Positions 1-8,252 are shown, counted from the first letter of the stretch. The stretch: 64,000 nucleotides of DNA from Kitasatospora azatica KCTC 9699 (GCF_000744785.1 NZ_JQMO01000003.1:4340001-4404000); one strand, 5' to 3'. Made by a program: numbers and translations. Notes: generated by a model not told the origin, from the letters alone.

Positions 1-370
1 CGGAGGCCTCGCCGAGCACCGGGCGGAAGGCGCTGAACTCCACCGGCGTCATGGTGGCCAGCAGGTCCCAGGAGTTGTTCAGCACGTCCTGCACGTGGTT
101 GCCGCGGCGCAGCGCGACGCGCGCAGCGGTCGTGTCGTCCTCGCGCAGCGCCCGCTGGGCGAGGGTCCACTCGTGCCGCAGCAGGTCGAAGAGCAGCTCC
201 ATCACCTGGGTGGTGATGATGAAGGAGAGCTCGGCGTCGACCTTGCTGCGCGGCTGCTGCAGGGTGTGCAGCACGTCGAGCCGGGCGTAGCGCTCGTACG
301 GTGTGGCGCCGGTGCCCTCCGCCTCGGGTTCGAAGGCCAGGTTCGGCGTGTGGACGGTGGGCGTGCCCAT
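1..370 (-). CDS. kynA: Tryptophan 2,3-dioxygenase, N-terminal part (runs off the window)
   Basis: The reverse strand from the ATG at 368-370 encodes 123 residues with the TDO pattern: YERYARLD near residue 25, then LSFIITTQVMELLFDLLRHE, then DVLNNSWDLLATMTPVEFSAFRPVLGEAS. The family is a haem dioxygenase that opens the tryptophan indole ring to N-formylkynurenine, the first step of tryptophan catabolism. The 3' end, with most haem and substrate contacts, lies outside the window, so completeness cannot be judged. An Lrp/AsnC regulator starts 151 bases away on the other strand and may control it. The family call rests on motif memory, not alignment. Confidence 0.85.
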   Translation of the reverse strand, partial: MGTPTVHTPNLAFEPEAEGTGATPYERYARLDVLHTLQQPRSKVDAELSFIITTQVMELLFDLLRHEWTLAQRALREDDTTAARVALRRGNHVQDVLNNSWDLLATMTPVEFSAFRPVLGEAS

Positions 371-521
371 GGTGACGTTCCCCCTATCGGCTTGGATGCG
401 CACTATTGTCCGGCGGAGCGCCGAGGTCTTGAATGGGCGTCGGGCACCGGATCCGGGATCTCGGATTCCGTTCGCGAGGTCTTTGCCCCGCCGCCCCTTT
501 CGACCGACAACCGGAGCCGTG

Positions 522-959
522 ATGGACGCCCTCGACCGCCGACTGCTCGCCGAGCTCCAGGCCGACGCGCGGCTCTCCTACAACGAGCTGTCCCGCCGGG
601 TCAGCCTCTCCGCCCCGGCGGTCGCCGAACGGGTGCGCCGGCTGGAGGCGGACGGGGTGATCGGCGGCTACCACGCGCATGTCGACCTGACCCGGTCCGG
701 ACTGCCGGTCACCGCGCTGGTGCAGGTGCAGTGCTACGGCCCGCGCTGCGTGCTGCGCGATCCGGCGGTGGCCGAATGGCCGGAGGTGCTGCAGCTGCAC
801 CGGGTCACCGGCGGGGCCTGCTGCGTGCTGCTGGTGGCGGTACCGGCGATGGCCGAGTTCGAGGCGCTGATCGACCGGCTCGCCGCGTACGGGCAGCCGA
901 GCAGCTCGATGATCCTCTCCAGCCCCGTGCCCTGGCGCCCGGTCACCCCGCCCTCCTAG
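522..959 (+). CDS. Lrp/AsnC family transcriptional regulator
   Basis: A 145-residue protein of typical family length. Residues 1-60 are an AsnC-type helix-turn-helix (MDALDRRLLAELQADARLS, then SAPAVAERVRRLEADGVIGG); residues 65-140 are the ligand-sensing RAM domain. ATG 522 is chosen because the family begins right at the DxxDRRLL motif; an open frame continues further upstream without family similarity. It is divergent from the tryptophan dioxygenase gene, and Lrp regulators often control the adjacent amino-acid gene, so it may sense tryptophan or a related amino acid (inference). Confidence 0.9.
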   Translation: MDALDRRLLAELQADARLSYNELSRRVSLSAPAVAERVRRLEADGVIGGYHAHVDLTRSGLPVTALVQVQCYGPRCVLRDPAVAEWPEVLQLHRVTGGACCVLLVAVPAMAEFEALIDRLAAYGQPSSSMILSSPVPWRPVTPPS

Positions 960-975
960 GCCCCGGAAGCAGCTC

Positions 976-1614
976 CTAATGGCCTCCGGAGCTGGTCAGG
1001 TGCACCCCGAGGCCCACCAGGCCGTTCAGGAAGAGCTCCACGCCGACCGCCGCGAGCAGCAGGCCGAGCAGCCGGGAGAGCACCTCCAGCGAGGTCTGCT
1101 GGGTGCGCCGCAGCAGCGGGGCCAGCAGCAGCACGCAGGCCGCGTTGATCGCCACCACCGCCAGGTACGCGCCGGACACCGTGAACCGCCAGCCCCAGGT
1201 GTCCTTGGTGAGCGACTCGACCAGCACCGCGGTCATCGCCAGCGGGCTCGCCACATAGGGCAGCATCAGCTCGCGCAGGCCTTCGGCCAGCGGGTTGCGC
1301 AGCTCGTCGGAGTAGTCCTCGGTCGGCCCCACATGCATGCCCAGCACCAGCCCGACCGCGTACAGGAAGAAGATCACCCCGCCGGCCAGCTGCAGCGACT
1401 CGTCGCTGACGTGGAAGAACGACGTGAGGGTGTCCGCCAGGAAGGCCATCAGCACGCCGACCACCGCGGCCAGCAGCGAGCTGAGCGCCACCAGCCGGTT
1501 CATCTGCTGCCTGCTGCGGCTGCGGCTCAGGTGCGCATAGGACAGCAGCACCTTGGGCGGGCCGACCACGGCGAAGAAGGTGACGAAGGTGCTGTTCAGG
1601 TTGAGCTCCGACAT
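976..1614 (-). CDS. MarC family integral membrane protein
   Basis: A 212-residue hydrophobic protein starting MSELNLNSTFVTFFAVVGPPK, the usual MarC (UPF0056) opening in which TM1 is followed by a conserved P-P-K/I-G-like loop. About six membrane segments are visible, including LVALSSLLAAVVGVLMAFLA, a glycine-rich GGVIFFLYAVGLVLG and the C-terminal LLGLLLAAVGVELFLNGLVG. The biochemical role of the family is unsettled; the old multiple-antibiotic-resistance link was withdrawn. The ATG at 1612-1614 gives the family start. The gene ends 16 bases after the Lrp gene on the opposite strand, so those two are convergent. Confidence 0.85.
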   Translation of the reverse strand: MSELNLNSTFVTFFAVVGPPKVLLSYAHLSRSRSRQQMNRLVALSSLLAAVVGVLMAFLADTLTSFFHVSDESLQLAGGVIFFLYAVGLVLGMHVGPTEDYSDELRNPLAEGLRELMLPYVASPLAMTAVLVESLTKDTWGWRFTVSGAYLAVVAINAACVLLLAPLLRRTQQTSLEVLSRLLGLLLAAVGVELFLNGLVGLGVHLTSSGGH

Positions 1615-1645
1615 CCCCACAGCATGATCGAGCCGGGCCGGGGGG

Positions 1646-1924
1646 TCAGGAGAGGCGCACCGTGACGCCCGCCTCGCGCAGCAGGTCCACCACCGACCGC
1701 GCATAGCCCGGCGGCAGCGCCGACGAGCCGTCCGCGACCGCGAAGTCGTGCCAGACCAGGGTGAACGGCGGGGTGGGCCCGAAACCGCCGCGCAGGCAGT
1801 CGGCGAGCGCGTCCAGGTTGCTGCCGTAGTAGCCGCCGGGGCCGTTCACGGCCGCGCCGAGGGCGGCGTACAGGTTCGTGCGGTCCCGCGCGGTGCTGCC
1901 GTCCAGCTCGAACTGCTCGCTCAT
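1646..1924 (-). CDS. Barstar-family ribonuclease inhibitor
   Basis: A 92-residue protein with the barstar core: NLYAALGAAVNGPGGYYGSN followed by LDALADCL, then a hydrophobic strand (FTLVWHDFAVA) and a C-terminal VVDLLREAGVTVRLS strand. Barstar blocks barnase-type RNases by covering the active site with an acidic helix. No barnase-like gene is visible nearby, as is common for Streptomyces barstar paralogues. An in-frame ATG three codons upstream (1931-1933) is an alternative start. It is divergent from the DoxX gene, with about 117 bases between them. Confidence 0.8.
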   Translation of the reverse strand: MSEQFELDGSTARDRTNLYAALGAAVNGPGGYYGSNLDALADCLRGGFGPTPPFTLVWHDFAVADGSSALPPGYARSVVDLLREAGVTVRLS

Positions 1925-2041
1925 GGCTCCCATCCTCGCCGCTGCGCCGCCCGACCCGCATCCCCCGGATGGCCGCGCCGGGTCGAGGAGCGACCGGCGG
2001 TCGGCTGGGATTGGGACGGGGACTGGAGAGATGAGGACACG

Positions 2042-2674
2042 ATGGGCTGCGTCACCCGCACACATGCCAGCCGCGCACATGCCAGCCGTGCACATGGCAG
2101 CCGCACACACGCCCGCGCACATGCCTGCCGCGCGGATCAGGGCGGCCGGAAGGACCTGGGCCTGCTCGCGCTGCGCCTCGCCGTCGGCGGCGTGCTCTTC
2201 TCGCACGGTACGCAGAAGCTCTTCGGCTGGTTCGGCGGCGGTGGACTGGAGGGCACGGCGGAGGCGATGGAGTCGATGGGCTTCAAGCCGGGCGGGCAGA
2301 GCGCGCTGGCGGCCGGACTCGGCGAGGCGGGCGGCGGCGCGCTGCTGGCGGCCGGGCTGGCCACCCCGGTGGCCGGGCCGATCGTGGCGGGCACCATGGC
2401 CGGGGCGATCTCGGTGCACTTCCCGCACGGCTTCTTCGCCACCAAGGGCGGCTTCGAGTACCCGGCACTGCTCGGCGTCTGCGGGCTGGCCCTGGGCATC
2501 GCGGGCCCCGGCCGCTACTCGCTGGACCACCTGAGCGGTCACACCTTCAACCGCCCCTGGCTCGGCGCGCTCGCCTTCGCGGCCGCGGCGGCGGGGGCCT
2601 ACGCGGTGGTCGGCAAGCGCGAGCGCGGGGTCCGCGAGGCGGCGGACGCGGCGATGGAGAGCGAACCGGAGTGA
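2042..2674 (+). CDS. DoxX family membrane protein with a repeat-expanded N-terminus
   Basis: From residue ~33 the protein matches DoxX: DLGLLALRLAVGGVLFSHGT then QKLFGWFGG, and later HFPHGFFATKGGFEYPALL, with four membrane segments. DoxX proteins are small membrane proteins linked to redox processes; the substrate is unknown. Residues 1-32 are a His/Arg/Ala-rich tract (AHASRAHASRAHGSRTHARA) coded by a degenerate 15-bp tandem repeat, absent from ordinary DoxX. ATG 2042 is the only in-frame ATG before the repeat and has GGAGAG 5' of it, slightly far. If translation starts inside the repeat, the tract is leader DNA rather than protein. Confidence 0.8.
   Translation: MGCVTRTHASRAHASRAHGSRTHARAHACRADQGGRKDLGLLALRLAVGGVLFSHGTQKLFGWFGGGGLEGTAEAMESMGFKPGGQSALAAGLGEAGGGALLAAGLATPVAGPIVAGTMAGAISVHFPHGFFATKGGFEYPALLGVCGLALGIAGPGRYSLDHLSGHTFNRPWLGALAFAAAAAGAYAVVGKRERGVREAADAAMESEPE
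2056..2127 (+). repeat. 15-bp tandem repeat at the start of the DoxX gene
   Basis: Three near-identical 15-mers (CCGCACACATGCCAG at 2056, CCGCGCACATGCCAG at 2071, CCGTGCACATGGCAG at 2086) are followed by two decayed copies to about 2127. The unit length is a multiple of three, so copy number can vary without breaking the frame. Each unit reads as roughly S-R-A-H-A in the DoxX frame. Confidence 0.85.
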
Positions 2675-2790
2675 GCGGTCCTGGTGCGGGCTCCTGAGTG
2701 CGGGCTGCTGAGTCGACGGTCCTGAGCGACCAGTCCGAAATGATCATTGGATGACGAGCAGGTGAACTCGAGCCCCTGCCCGCTGGGCGT

Positions 2791-2804
2791 CTACAGATCT
2801 GTAG
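2791..2804. promoter_or_regulatory. Perfect 14-bp palindrome upstream of uppP
   Basis: CTACAGATCTGTAG is a perfect palindrome 96 bases before the uppP start, in the gap after DoxX. The TACA...TGTA half-sites resemble operators bound by BlaI/MecI-type repressors, which control cell-wall stress genes, but spacing differs from the classic staphylococcal box and no BlaI gene is in the window. Operator function is inferred from symmetry and position only. Confidence 0.4.
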
Positions 2805-2899
2805 TACGTTCTCGCGGGGAGGGGCCCGAGGCTGTGTCGGCACACCTCGGTACGCTGTCGCCCTCCGACGACCCGTACCGCGACGCTTGAGGGTGTGCG

Positions 2900-3811
2900 A
2901 TGTCCCTGACCTACCCGGAGTCCATCGGCGTGGGCCTGCTGCAAGGAGTCACCGAGCTCTTCCCGGTCTCCAGCCTGGGGCACAGCATCCTGATCCCGGC
3001 GCTGATCGGCGGCAACATCCAGAAGGACCTGGACATGACCGCCGACAAGTCGCCCTACCTCGCCGTGCTGGTCGGCCTGCACCTGGCCACCGCGCTCGCC
3101 CTGGTGGTCTTCTTCCGCAAGGACTGGGTCCGGGTGGTCGGCGGACTGGTCAGCTCGATACGCCAGCGCCGAATAGAGACCAGCGAGCAGAAGCTGGCCT
3201 GGCTGCTGATCGTCGGCACCATCCCGGTCGGCGTCGCGGGCCTGGTCGCCGAACACGCGCTGCGCGCCGCCCTCGGCAAGCCGGTCCCCGCAGCGGTCTT
3301 CCTGGCGCTCAACGGCTTCGTCCTGCTCGGCGCCGAGCGGCTCAAGCGCGGTGGCGGCGGCCGCCGCCGGGCCGGGGCCCAGGTCGAGCACACCCCGGGC
3401 GTCGACGCCGACATCGAGTCGGACCGGCGGATCGCCAAGCTGAGCTACCGTCAGGGCACCTGGATCGGTGCCGCCCAGATCCTCGCGCTGCTGCCCGGCA
3501 TCAGCCGCTCCGGCGTCACCATGAGCACCGGCATCCTGCGCGGCCTCAACCACGAGGACGCGGCCCGGTTCTCCTTCCTCCTTGCCACCCCGGTCATCCT
3601 GGCCGCCTCGGTGCTCAAGCTCCCGGAGCTGCTCAAGCCGGAGAACGCCGGCGTCCGCGGCCCGCTGGTGGCCGGCTCGATCGCGGCCTTCGTCGCGGGC
3701 TACGTGTCGGTGAAGTTCCTGACCAAGTACTTCGAGAGCCGCAGCCTGACGCCGTTCGCGATCTACTGCATGCTCGCCGGCATCGGCAGCGCGGTCTACC
3801 TGAGCATCTGA
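2900..3811 (+). CDS. uppP: Undecaprenyl-diphosphate phosphatase (UppP/BacA)
   Basis: A 303-residue polytopic membrane protein with both family signatures: the N-terminal GVGLLQGVTELFPVSSLGHS (the Q/E-x3-E catalytic motif) at residues 10-30 and PGISRSGVTMSTG near residue 200, holding the conserved Arg-Ser pair. It dephosphorylates undecaprenyl diphosphate so the lipid carrier can be reused for peptidoglycan and other envelope polymers; overproduction gives bacitracin resistance. The family length is about 270-300. A long charged cytoplasmic loop (residues 150-185) follows TM4. ATG 2900 gives the standard start directly before the first motif. Confidence 0.95.
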   Translation: MSLTYPESIGVGLLQGVTELFPVSSLGHSILIPALIGGNIQKDLDMTADKSPYLAVLVGLHLATALALVVFFRKDWVRVVGGLVSSIRQRRIETSEQKLAWLLIVGTIPVGVAGLVAEHALRAALGKPVPAAVFLALNGFVLLGAERLKRGGGGRRRAGAQVEHTPGVDADIESDRRIAKLSYRQGTWIGAAQILALLPGISRSGVTMSTGILRGLNHEDAARFSFLLATPVILAASVLKLPELLKPENAGVRGPLVAGSIAAFVAGYVSVKFLTKYFESRSLTPFAIYCMLAGIGSAVYLSI

Positions 3812-3900
3812 CGCCGGGTCACCCGGTTGCCTCCCCCGGCTGGCGGGCCGCCCCGACCGCGTCGAGGGTGGGCGGGGTAGCCCCGACGGAAGAGGCCCCC

Positions 3901-4485
3901 ATGGACCGCCAGCTCCAGCCCCGCGCCACCAGCACCCCCCGCGACCGCCGCCGAGCCCCGCTCGCCCTCGCGATCGGGGTGGCGCTGGCCGCAGGCGCCA
4001 CGCTGGCCGGCTGCTCCTCGACCACCAGCAGCAAGGCCTCCTCGGTCGCGAGCGCCGCCCAGTCGGTGCTCCAGTCGGCCGCCTCCGGAGCCGCCTCCGG
4101 CGCGGCCTCCGCCCTGCAGTCGGCGACGGGCGCGCTGGGCTCCGACGCCTCCTCGGCCGTCGCCTCCGCCCGGTCCGCCGCCTCCTCCGCCCTGGCCAGC
4201 GCCACCGGCGGCCTGGACGCCACCGCCGACATCACCCTCGGCAAGGTCAGCACCACCTCCGACGGCAAGGCCCAGGTCCCGGTCACCATCACCAACCACC
4301 AGTCCCAGGCCGAGCGCTACACCGTCCAGGTCGACTTCAAGGACGGGAGCGGCAACCTGCTGGACACCGTGGTGCTCAACGTCGACAGCGTGCCGGCGGG
4401 CCAGACCGGCTCGACCACCGCCGTGAGCCACCGAACGCTCTCGGGGACGGTGGCGGCCTCGGTGGCTCGGGCCCTGCGCTACTGA
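3901..4485 (+). CDS. Secreted lipoprotein with FxLYD-like beta domain
   Basis: A 194-residue protein. An Arg-rich N-region leads into a hydrophobic stretch ending in LAGC, a lipobox with the lipidated Cys at residue 38. Residues 40-110 are an Ala/Ser-rich low-complexity spacer. Residues 115-194 (VPVTITNHQSQAERYTVQVD, then a hydrophobic L-D-T-V-V-L-N core) match the FxLYD-type immunoglobulin-like domain found on many actinobacterial lipoproteins. The function is unknown; it should sit on the outer face of the membrane. GGAAGAGG lies just upstream of ATG 3901. It is downstream of uppP in the same direction. Confidence 0.8.
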   Translation: MDRQLQPRATSTPRDRRRAPLALAIGVALAAGATLAGCSSTTSSKASSVASAAQSVLQSAASGAASGAASALQSATGALGSDASSAVASARSAASSALASATGGLDATADITLGKVSTTSDGKAQVPVTITNHQSQAERYTVQVDFKDGSGNLLDTVVLNVDSVPAGQTGSTTAVSHRTLSGTVAASVARALRY

Positions 4486-4576
4486 GAGGGCGGGGCTCAC
4501 TCGGAAGGGTGGTCCGTGGGGAAAGTCCGCCCGATACGCTGGCTGTGTCGGCCAGGATCGCCCCATGGGAGGAACC

Positions 4577-5155
4577 ATGACTGCCGTACCCGACTGGATG
4601 ATCCCGCCGGTAGAAGGCTTCACCGCCGAGGATCTCGATCGCCTGCCCGACCTCCCGCCGCACACGGAGTTGCTCGACGGGAGCTTGGTGCTGGTGAGCC
4701 CGCAGAAGTACTACCACATGATCGCTATTGATCTGCTGAAGGATGGCCTGCGGGCTGCGGCGCCGCCGGACTTCCGTGTGGCACGCGAGATGACAGTGAC
4801 ACTGGGCAAGTTCGACCGCCCGGAGCCGGACATCATGGTGGTCCGGGCGTCAGCGGTGGCTGCACGAGGGCAGAACTCGACCTTCCTGCCCGAAGACGTG
4901 CTTCTCGCCATTGAGGTGGTCTCACCGGAGTCCGTCCGGCGAGACCGCGACATCAAGCCCGAGAAGTACGCCCGAGCGGGCATCCCGCACTTCTGGCGGG
5001 TTGAGGAAGACCAGCGAGGCCGACCTGTCGTCTACGTCTTCGAGCTGGAGCCGGCTAGCCAGACCTACATCGGGGTTGACGTCTGCCACAACCGACTCAA
5101 GGTCACCGAGCCCTACTCCATCGACATCGACCTCACCGCCATCGACACCTACTGA
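4577..5155 (+). CDS. Uma2 family (DUF820) putative endonuclease
   Basis: A 192-residue protein with the PD-(D/E)XK-like Uma2 core: RPEPDIMVVR near residue 85 (acidic residue), LLAIEVVSPES near 110 (Glu) and DIKPEKYARAGIPHFWRVE near 130 (Lys). The family is expanded in Streptomyces and cyanobacteria and is annotated as restriction-like, but cellular roles are mostly untested. ATG 4577 is preferred over the in-frame ATG at 4565 because GGAGGA lies just before it. Its stop overlaps the convergent aldolase gene by 7 bases. A second, truncated Uma2-like tail is at 57616-57765. Confidence 0.85.
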   Translation: MTAVPDWMIPPVEGFTAEDLDRLPDLPPHTELLDGSLVLVSPQKYYHMIAIDLLKDGLRAAAPPDFRVAREMTVTLGKFDRPEPDIMVVRASAVAARGQNSTFLPEDVLLAIEVVSPESVRRDRDIKPEKYARAGIPHFWRVEEDQRGRPVVYVFELEPASQTYIGVDVCHNRLKVTEPYSIDIDLTAIDTY

Positions 5156-6282
5156 GCGGCCAGCCCCAGCACCCGCCGTCCCGCCTCCGCCACATCGCTC
5201 GCCGTCCACTCAAGTCCGCTCGCCCGGACCGAGATCTCGGTCATCGCCAGGCCCGGAGCGACATCCGTCCAGCCGGAGGCGAACCAGGTGTGCTCGGTCT
5301 GCGCGAGTTCGAGGTTGGCGGCGGTGAGGGCTTCGGCGGGGTGGGGGAGGTAGAGCTGGAACTCGTGGGTGTGCGGGGGGTCGGGGTTGATCCGGGCGCC
5401 GGGGAGGGTGCTGAGGGCCTCGGCGACCAGCTTGGCGTGGGTGACGTAGTCGGGGATCCGGGGGAGCAACTGGTCCAGGCCGGCCAGGGCGCCCAGGGCG
5501 GCGGGCCAGTTCTGCCAGAGGGTGCCGCCGTGCCGGTGGCGCCAGGTGCGGGCGTAGGCGGTGAGCTTGGCATCGCCGGCGAGGACGGCGCCGTGGCTGC
5601 TGCCGAGGGTCTTGTAGAGCGACAGGTAGACGCTGTCGGCGAGGGCCGCGATCTCGTCAAGCGGCTTGCCGAAGTGCGGGGTCGTGTCCCACAGCCGGGC
5701 TCCGTCGAAGTGCACCCGGGCGCCGGCGGCGCGGGCTGCGGCGGTGAGCTCGACCAGCTCGTCCCAGCTGGGCAGTAGGAAGCCCGGGTCACGCAGCGGC
5801 AGTTCGATCGTCATGGTGCCGAACGGCTGTCCCAGGTCGGCGAGTTCGGTGGCGGTGAAGTGGCCCGGCTGGTCGGTCGGCCAGAGTCCGCGCAGGCCGC
5901 TGAGTTGGCTGTAGGCGTGTCGCTCCCAGCGTTCGAGGTGGCTCATCGGGTGCAGCGCGACGGCGTCGTGGCCGGTCAGCTCGGCGCCGTGGCGCAGCGC
6001 GATCTGCTGGGCCATGGTGCCGCTCGGGACGTAGACCGCGTCCTCCTTGCCGAGCAGGGCGGCGACGCGTTCCTCCAACCGGGCCACCGCGCCGCCCTCG
6101 GCGTAGAAGTCGGGCAGCTCGTCCGCGGCGTCCAGCTCGGCCAGGGCGGTCAGGCGCTCACGGATGGTGAGCGGGCGCTCGCCGCTGAGGATGCGGCGGC
6201 TGTTGCGCAGCGCGAGGCGGCGGCGGACGGCCGGGTCGAGGGTGGGGCCGGCGGTGGGGTCGACGGCTGGGGAGTCGGTCAT
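5149..6282 (-). CDS. PLP-dependent threonine aldolase / beta-eliminating lyase family protein
   Basis: A 377-residue fold-type I PLP enzyme. Visible landmarks: YAEGGAVARLEERVAALLGK (substrate/dimer region), YVPSGTMAQQIALR (phosphate-binding loop), the PLP-nitrogen Asp in VHFDGARLW at D193, and the Schiff-base Lys in YLSLYKTLGSSHGAV at K224. Low-specificity threonine aldolases split beta-hydroxy amino acids into glycine and an aldehyde, and this branch also contains related lyases, so the exact reaction is uncertain. It starts 18 bases after the response regulator on the same strand and may be the last gene of that transcript. Confidence 0.85.
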   Translation of the reverse strand: MTDSPAVDPTAGPTLDPAVRRRLALRNSRRILSGERPLTIRERLTALAELDAADELPDFYAEGGAVARLEERVAALLGKEDAVYVPSGTMAQQIALRHGAELTGHDAVALHPMSHLERWERHAYSQLSGLRGLWPTDQPGHFTATELADLGQPFGTMTIELPLRDPGFLLPSWDELVELTAAARAAGARVHFDGARLWDTTPHFGKPLDEIAALADSVYLSLYKTLGSSHGAVLAGDAKLTAYARTWRHRHGGTLWQNWPAALGALAGLDQLLPRIPDYVTHAKLVAEALSTLPGARINPDPPHTHEFQLYLPHPAEALTAANLELAQTEHTWFASGWTDVAPGLAMTEISVRASGLEWTASDVAEAGRRVLGLAAQ

Positions 6283-6300
6283 CCCGCGATTCTGCGGTGG

Positions 6301-6969
6301 TCAGGTGGGCCGGACCAAACGGTTTTCGTAGGCGAAGACCACCGCCTGGACCCGGTCGCGCAGCCCCAGTTTGAGCAGGATCCGACTGACATGGGTCTTC
6401 ACGGTGGCCTCGGCGAGGTAGAGCTCGGCTGCCACCTCGGCGTTGGACAGCCCGCGGGCGACCTGGACCAGCACGCTGCGCTCACGCGCGGTCAGCGCCT
6501 CGATCGCGGCTTCCGCGCGGTCCGGCGAGCCGCCGTCGGCGGGCAGCTGGGAGGCGAACTGGTCCAGCAGGCGGCGGGTGATCCGGGGCGCCACCACGGC
6601 GTCCCCGGCGGCCACGCTGCGGATCGCGCTGAGCAGTTCGGCGGGCTGGGCGTTCTTCAGCAGGAAGCCGGAGGCGCCGGCCCGCAGCCCGGCGAAGGCG
6701 TACTCGTCGAGGTCGAATGTGGTCATGATGAGCACCTTGGTGTCGGGGGACTCCTCGACGATCCGCCGGGTGGCCTCGATGCCGTCCATGCCGGGCATCC
6801 GGACGTCCATCAGCACCACGTCGGGCTGTTGTTCGGCGGCCAGCCGGACCGCCTCGGCGCCGTCCTCGGCCTCACCGGTGACCGTCAGGTCGGGCTGCGA
6901 GTCGAGCACCAGGGTGAAGGCGACCCGGAGCAGCGGCTGGTCGTCCACCAGCAGGACGCGGATGGTCAT
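6301..6969 (-). CDS. NarL/LuxR-type response regulator
   Basis: A 222-residue protein. The receiver domain spans residues 1-120: acidic pocket D9-D10, phospho-acceptor D55 in VVLMDVRMPG, and Lys near 105 in FLLKNAQ. A LuxR-type helix-turn-helix spans ~150-215 (LTARERSVLVQVARGLSNAE then VKTHVSRILLKLGLRDR). It overlaps the upstream histidine kinase by 4 bases (ATGA), so the two are translationally coupled partners. With the ABC exporter genes just upstream it probably controls that exporter (inference from order). Confidence 0.95.
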   Translation of the reverse strand: MTIRVLLVDDQPLLRVAFTLVLDSQPDLTVTGEAEDGAEAVRLAAEQQPDVVLMDVRMPGMDGIEATRRIVEESPDTKVLIMTTFDLDEYAFAGLRAGASGFLLKNAQPAELLSAIRSVAAGDAVVAPRITRRLLDQFASQLPADGGSPDRAEAAIEALTARERSVLVQVARGLSNAEVAAELYLAEATVKTHVSRILLKLGLRDRVQAVVFAYENRLVRPT

Positions 6970-8252
6970 GGTGCGGGCTCCTGCTCGGGGTGGGGGAGGC
7001 TGTCGATGCCGACGTCCAGGGTGGCCGACACCCGCCAGCCGCCGCCGGTCAGCGGTCCGGCGGTCAGGCTGCCACCGTAGGCGGCGGCCCGCTCGCGCAT
7101 TCCGGCCAGCCCGTGGCCGGCGCCGTTCACCGGCTCGGCGGGCGGGCGCAGCGCGCGGCCGTCGTCGCGGACCTCGACGCGGACCGTCCCGGGCGTGCAC
7201 TCGACGGTGACCTCGGCCCGGGCACCCGGCGCGGTGTGCTTGAGGGTGTTGGTCAGCGACTCCTGCACCAGCCGGTAGACGGTCAGCTGCGCGCCGGGCG
7301 AGATGCCGGCGAAGTCGCCGCTCAGCCGCAGCTCGGTGGGCAGCCCGGCGGCCCGGACCTGGGCGGCCAGGGCGGCGAGCTGCCCGAGGCCCGGCTGCGG
7401 GTGGCGCAGCGCGTCCGGCTCGTCGGCGCGCAGCACGCCCAGGAAGCGCCGCATGTCGGTGAGCGCCTGCCGGCCGGTCTCGGCGGACTGGCGCATCGCG
7501 GCGGTGGCCTTCGCGGGGGCGTGCTCGTTGGCGTAGACCGCGCCGTCGGCGAGCGCCACCATCACCGAGAGGTTGTGGGTGACGATGTCGTGCATCTCGC
7601 GGGCGATCCGGCTGCGCTCCTCGGCGACCGCCAGCGCGGACTGCTGGTCGCGCTGGCGCTCCAGCTCGCGGGCCCGCTCGTGCAGGGCCAGCAGCTTGGC
7701 CCGCCGGGCCCGCACGTTCAGGCCGAGCACGAGGGCGGCGGTGGTGCCGCCGGAGAGGAAGAACACCACCCGAAGGAAGGCCTCGAACGGGTTGGGCACC
7801 GGGAACTCGGGCCGCCAGCCTTCGGCGGCCAGCAGCACACCCAGCTCGCAGACCGCGTAGGCGGGCAGGGTCCAGCGCATCGGGCACTTCACGGCGACCG
7901 TGTAGAGCGCGATCAGAACGGCGATGTCGGCGGGCATCCCCGGGTCGTGCATCCACAGGCTGACCAGCCACTGCGCGAAGGCGACGCTCGCTATCACCGA
8001 GAAGACGCCGAGTGGGTACCGCCGCCGGAAGGTGAGCGGCAGGATCAGCGCGACCTCCAGCGCGATGGTCAGCGGGTGCGCCCCGAGACCGTGCACCGCG
8101 GTGGTCAGGGTGAGCAGCACCAGCACCCCGCCGAAGTCCACGGCGGTGGGGTGGCGCTCGCTCGGCCGCCAGGCGCGCAGCGCGGCCAGCCCTCGGGCGG
8201 CGCCGGGGAAGCGCCGCCCGAGGGCTGCCGGGAGCAGCTCGGCCGAAGTCAT
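6966..8252 (-). CDS. Sensor histidine kinase (HisKA_3 / DesK-like)
   Basis: A 428-residue kinase with about five membrane segments in residues 35-185, then a dimerisation helix with the phospho-accepting His in EERSRIAREMHDIVTHNLSV (about residue 220) and an HATPase domain with QESLTNTLKHT and GHGLAGMRERAAAYGG boxes (residues 320-410). There is no separate extracellular sensor domain, so the signal is probably sensed in or at the membrane, as in intramembrane-sensing kinases next to ABC exporters. ATG 8252 is chosen; an upstream TTG at 8267 is possible. It is coupled to the response regulator by a 4-base overlap. Confidence 0.92.
   Translation of the reverse strand: MTSAELLPAALGRRFPGAARGLAALRAWRPSERHPTAVDFGGVLVLLTLTTAVHGLGAHPLTIALEVALILPLTFRRRYPLGVFSVIASVAFAQWLVSLWMHDPGMPADIAVLIALYTVAVKCPMRWTLPAYAVCELGVLLAAEGWRPEFPVPNPFEAFLRVVFFLSGGTTAALVLGLNVRARRAKLLALHERARELERQRDQQSALAVAEERSRIAREMHDIVTHNLSVMVALADGAVYANEHAPAKATAAMRQSAETGRQALTDMRRFLGVLRADEPDALRHPQPGLGQLAALAAQVRAAGLPTELRLSGDFAGISPGAQLTVYRLVQESLTNTLKHTAPGARAEVTVECTPGTVRVEVRDDGRALRPPAEPVNGAGHGLAGMRERAAAYGGSLTAGPLTGGGWRVSATLDVGIDSLPHPEQEPAP

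Noticed and set aside
1646..1924. Barstar gene as half of an RNase toxin-antitoxin pair
   Set aside because: No barnase-like gene is visible in the flanking genes; streptomycete barstar paralogues are commonly solitary.
2056..2127. Short tandem repeats here and at 48380-48438 as CRISPR-like arrays
   Set aside because: Units are 14-15 bp, contiguous and without unique spacers, and no cas genes are present.
2887..3900. Long open frame overlapping uppP in another frame and running into the lipoprotein gene
   Set aside because: The upstream part is Arg/Pro/Ala shadow sequence; only the part from ATG 3901, with a lipobox, is protein-like.
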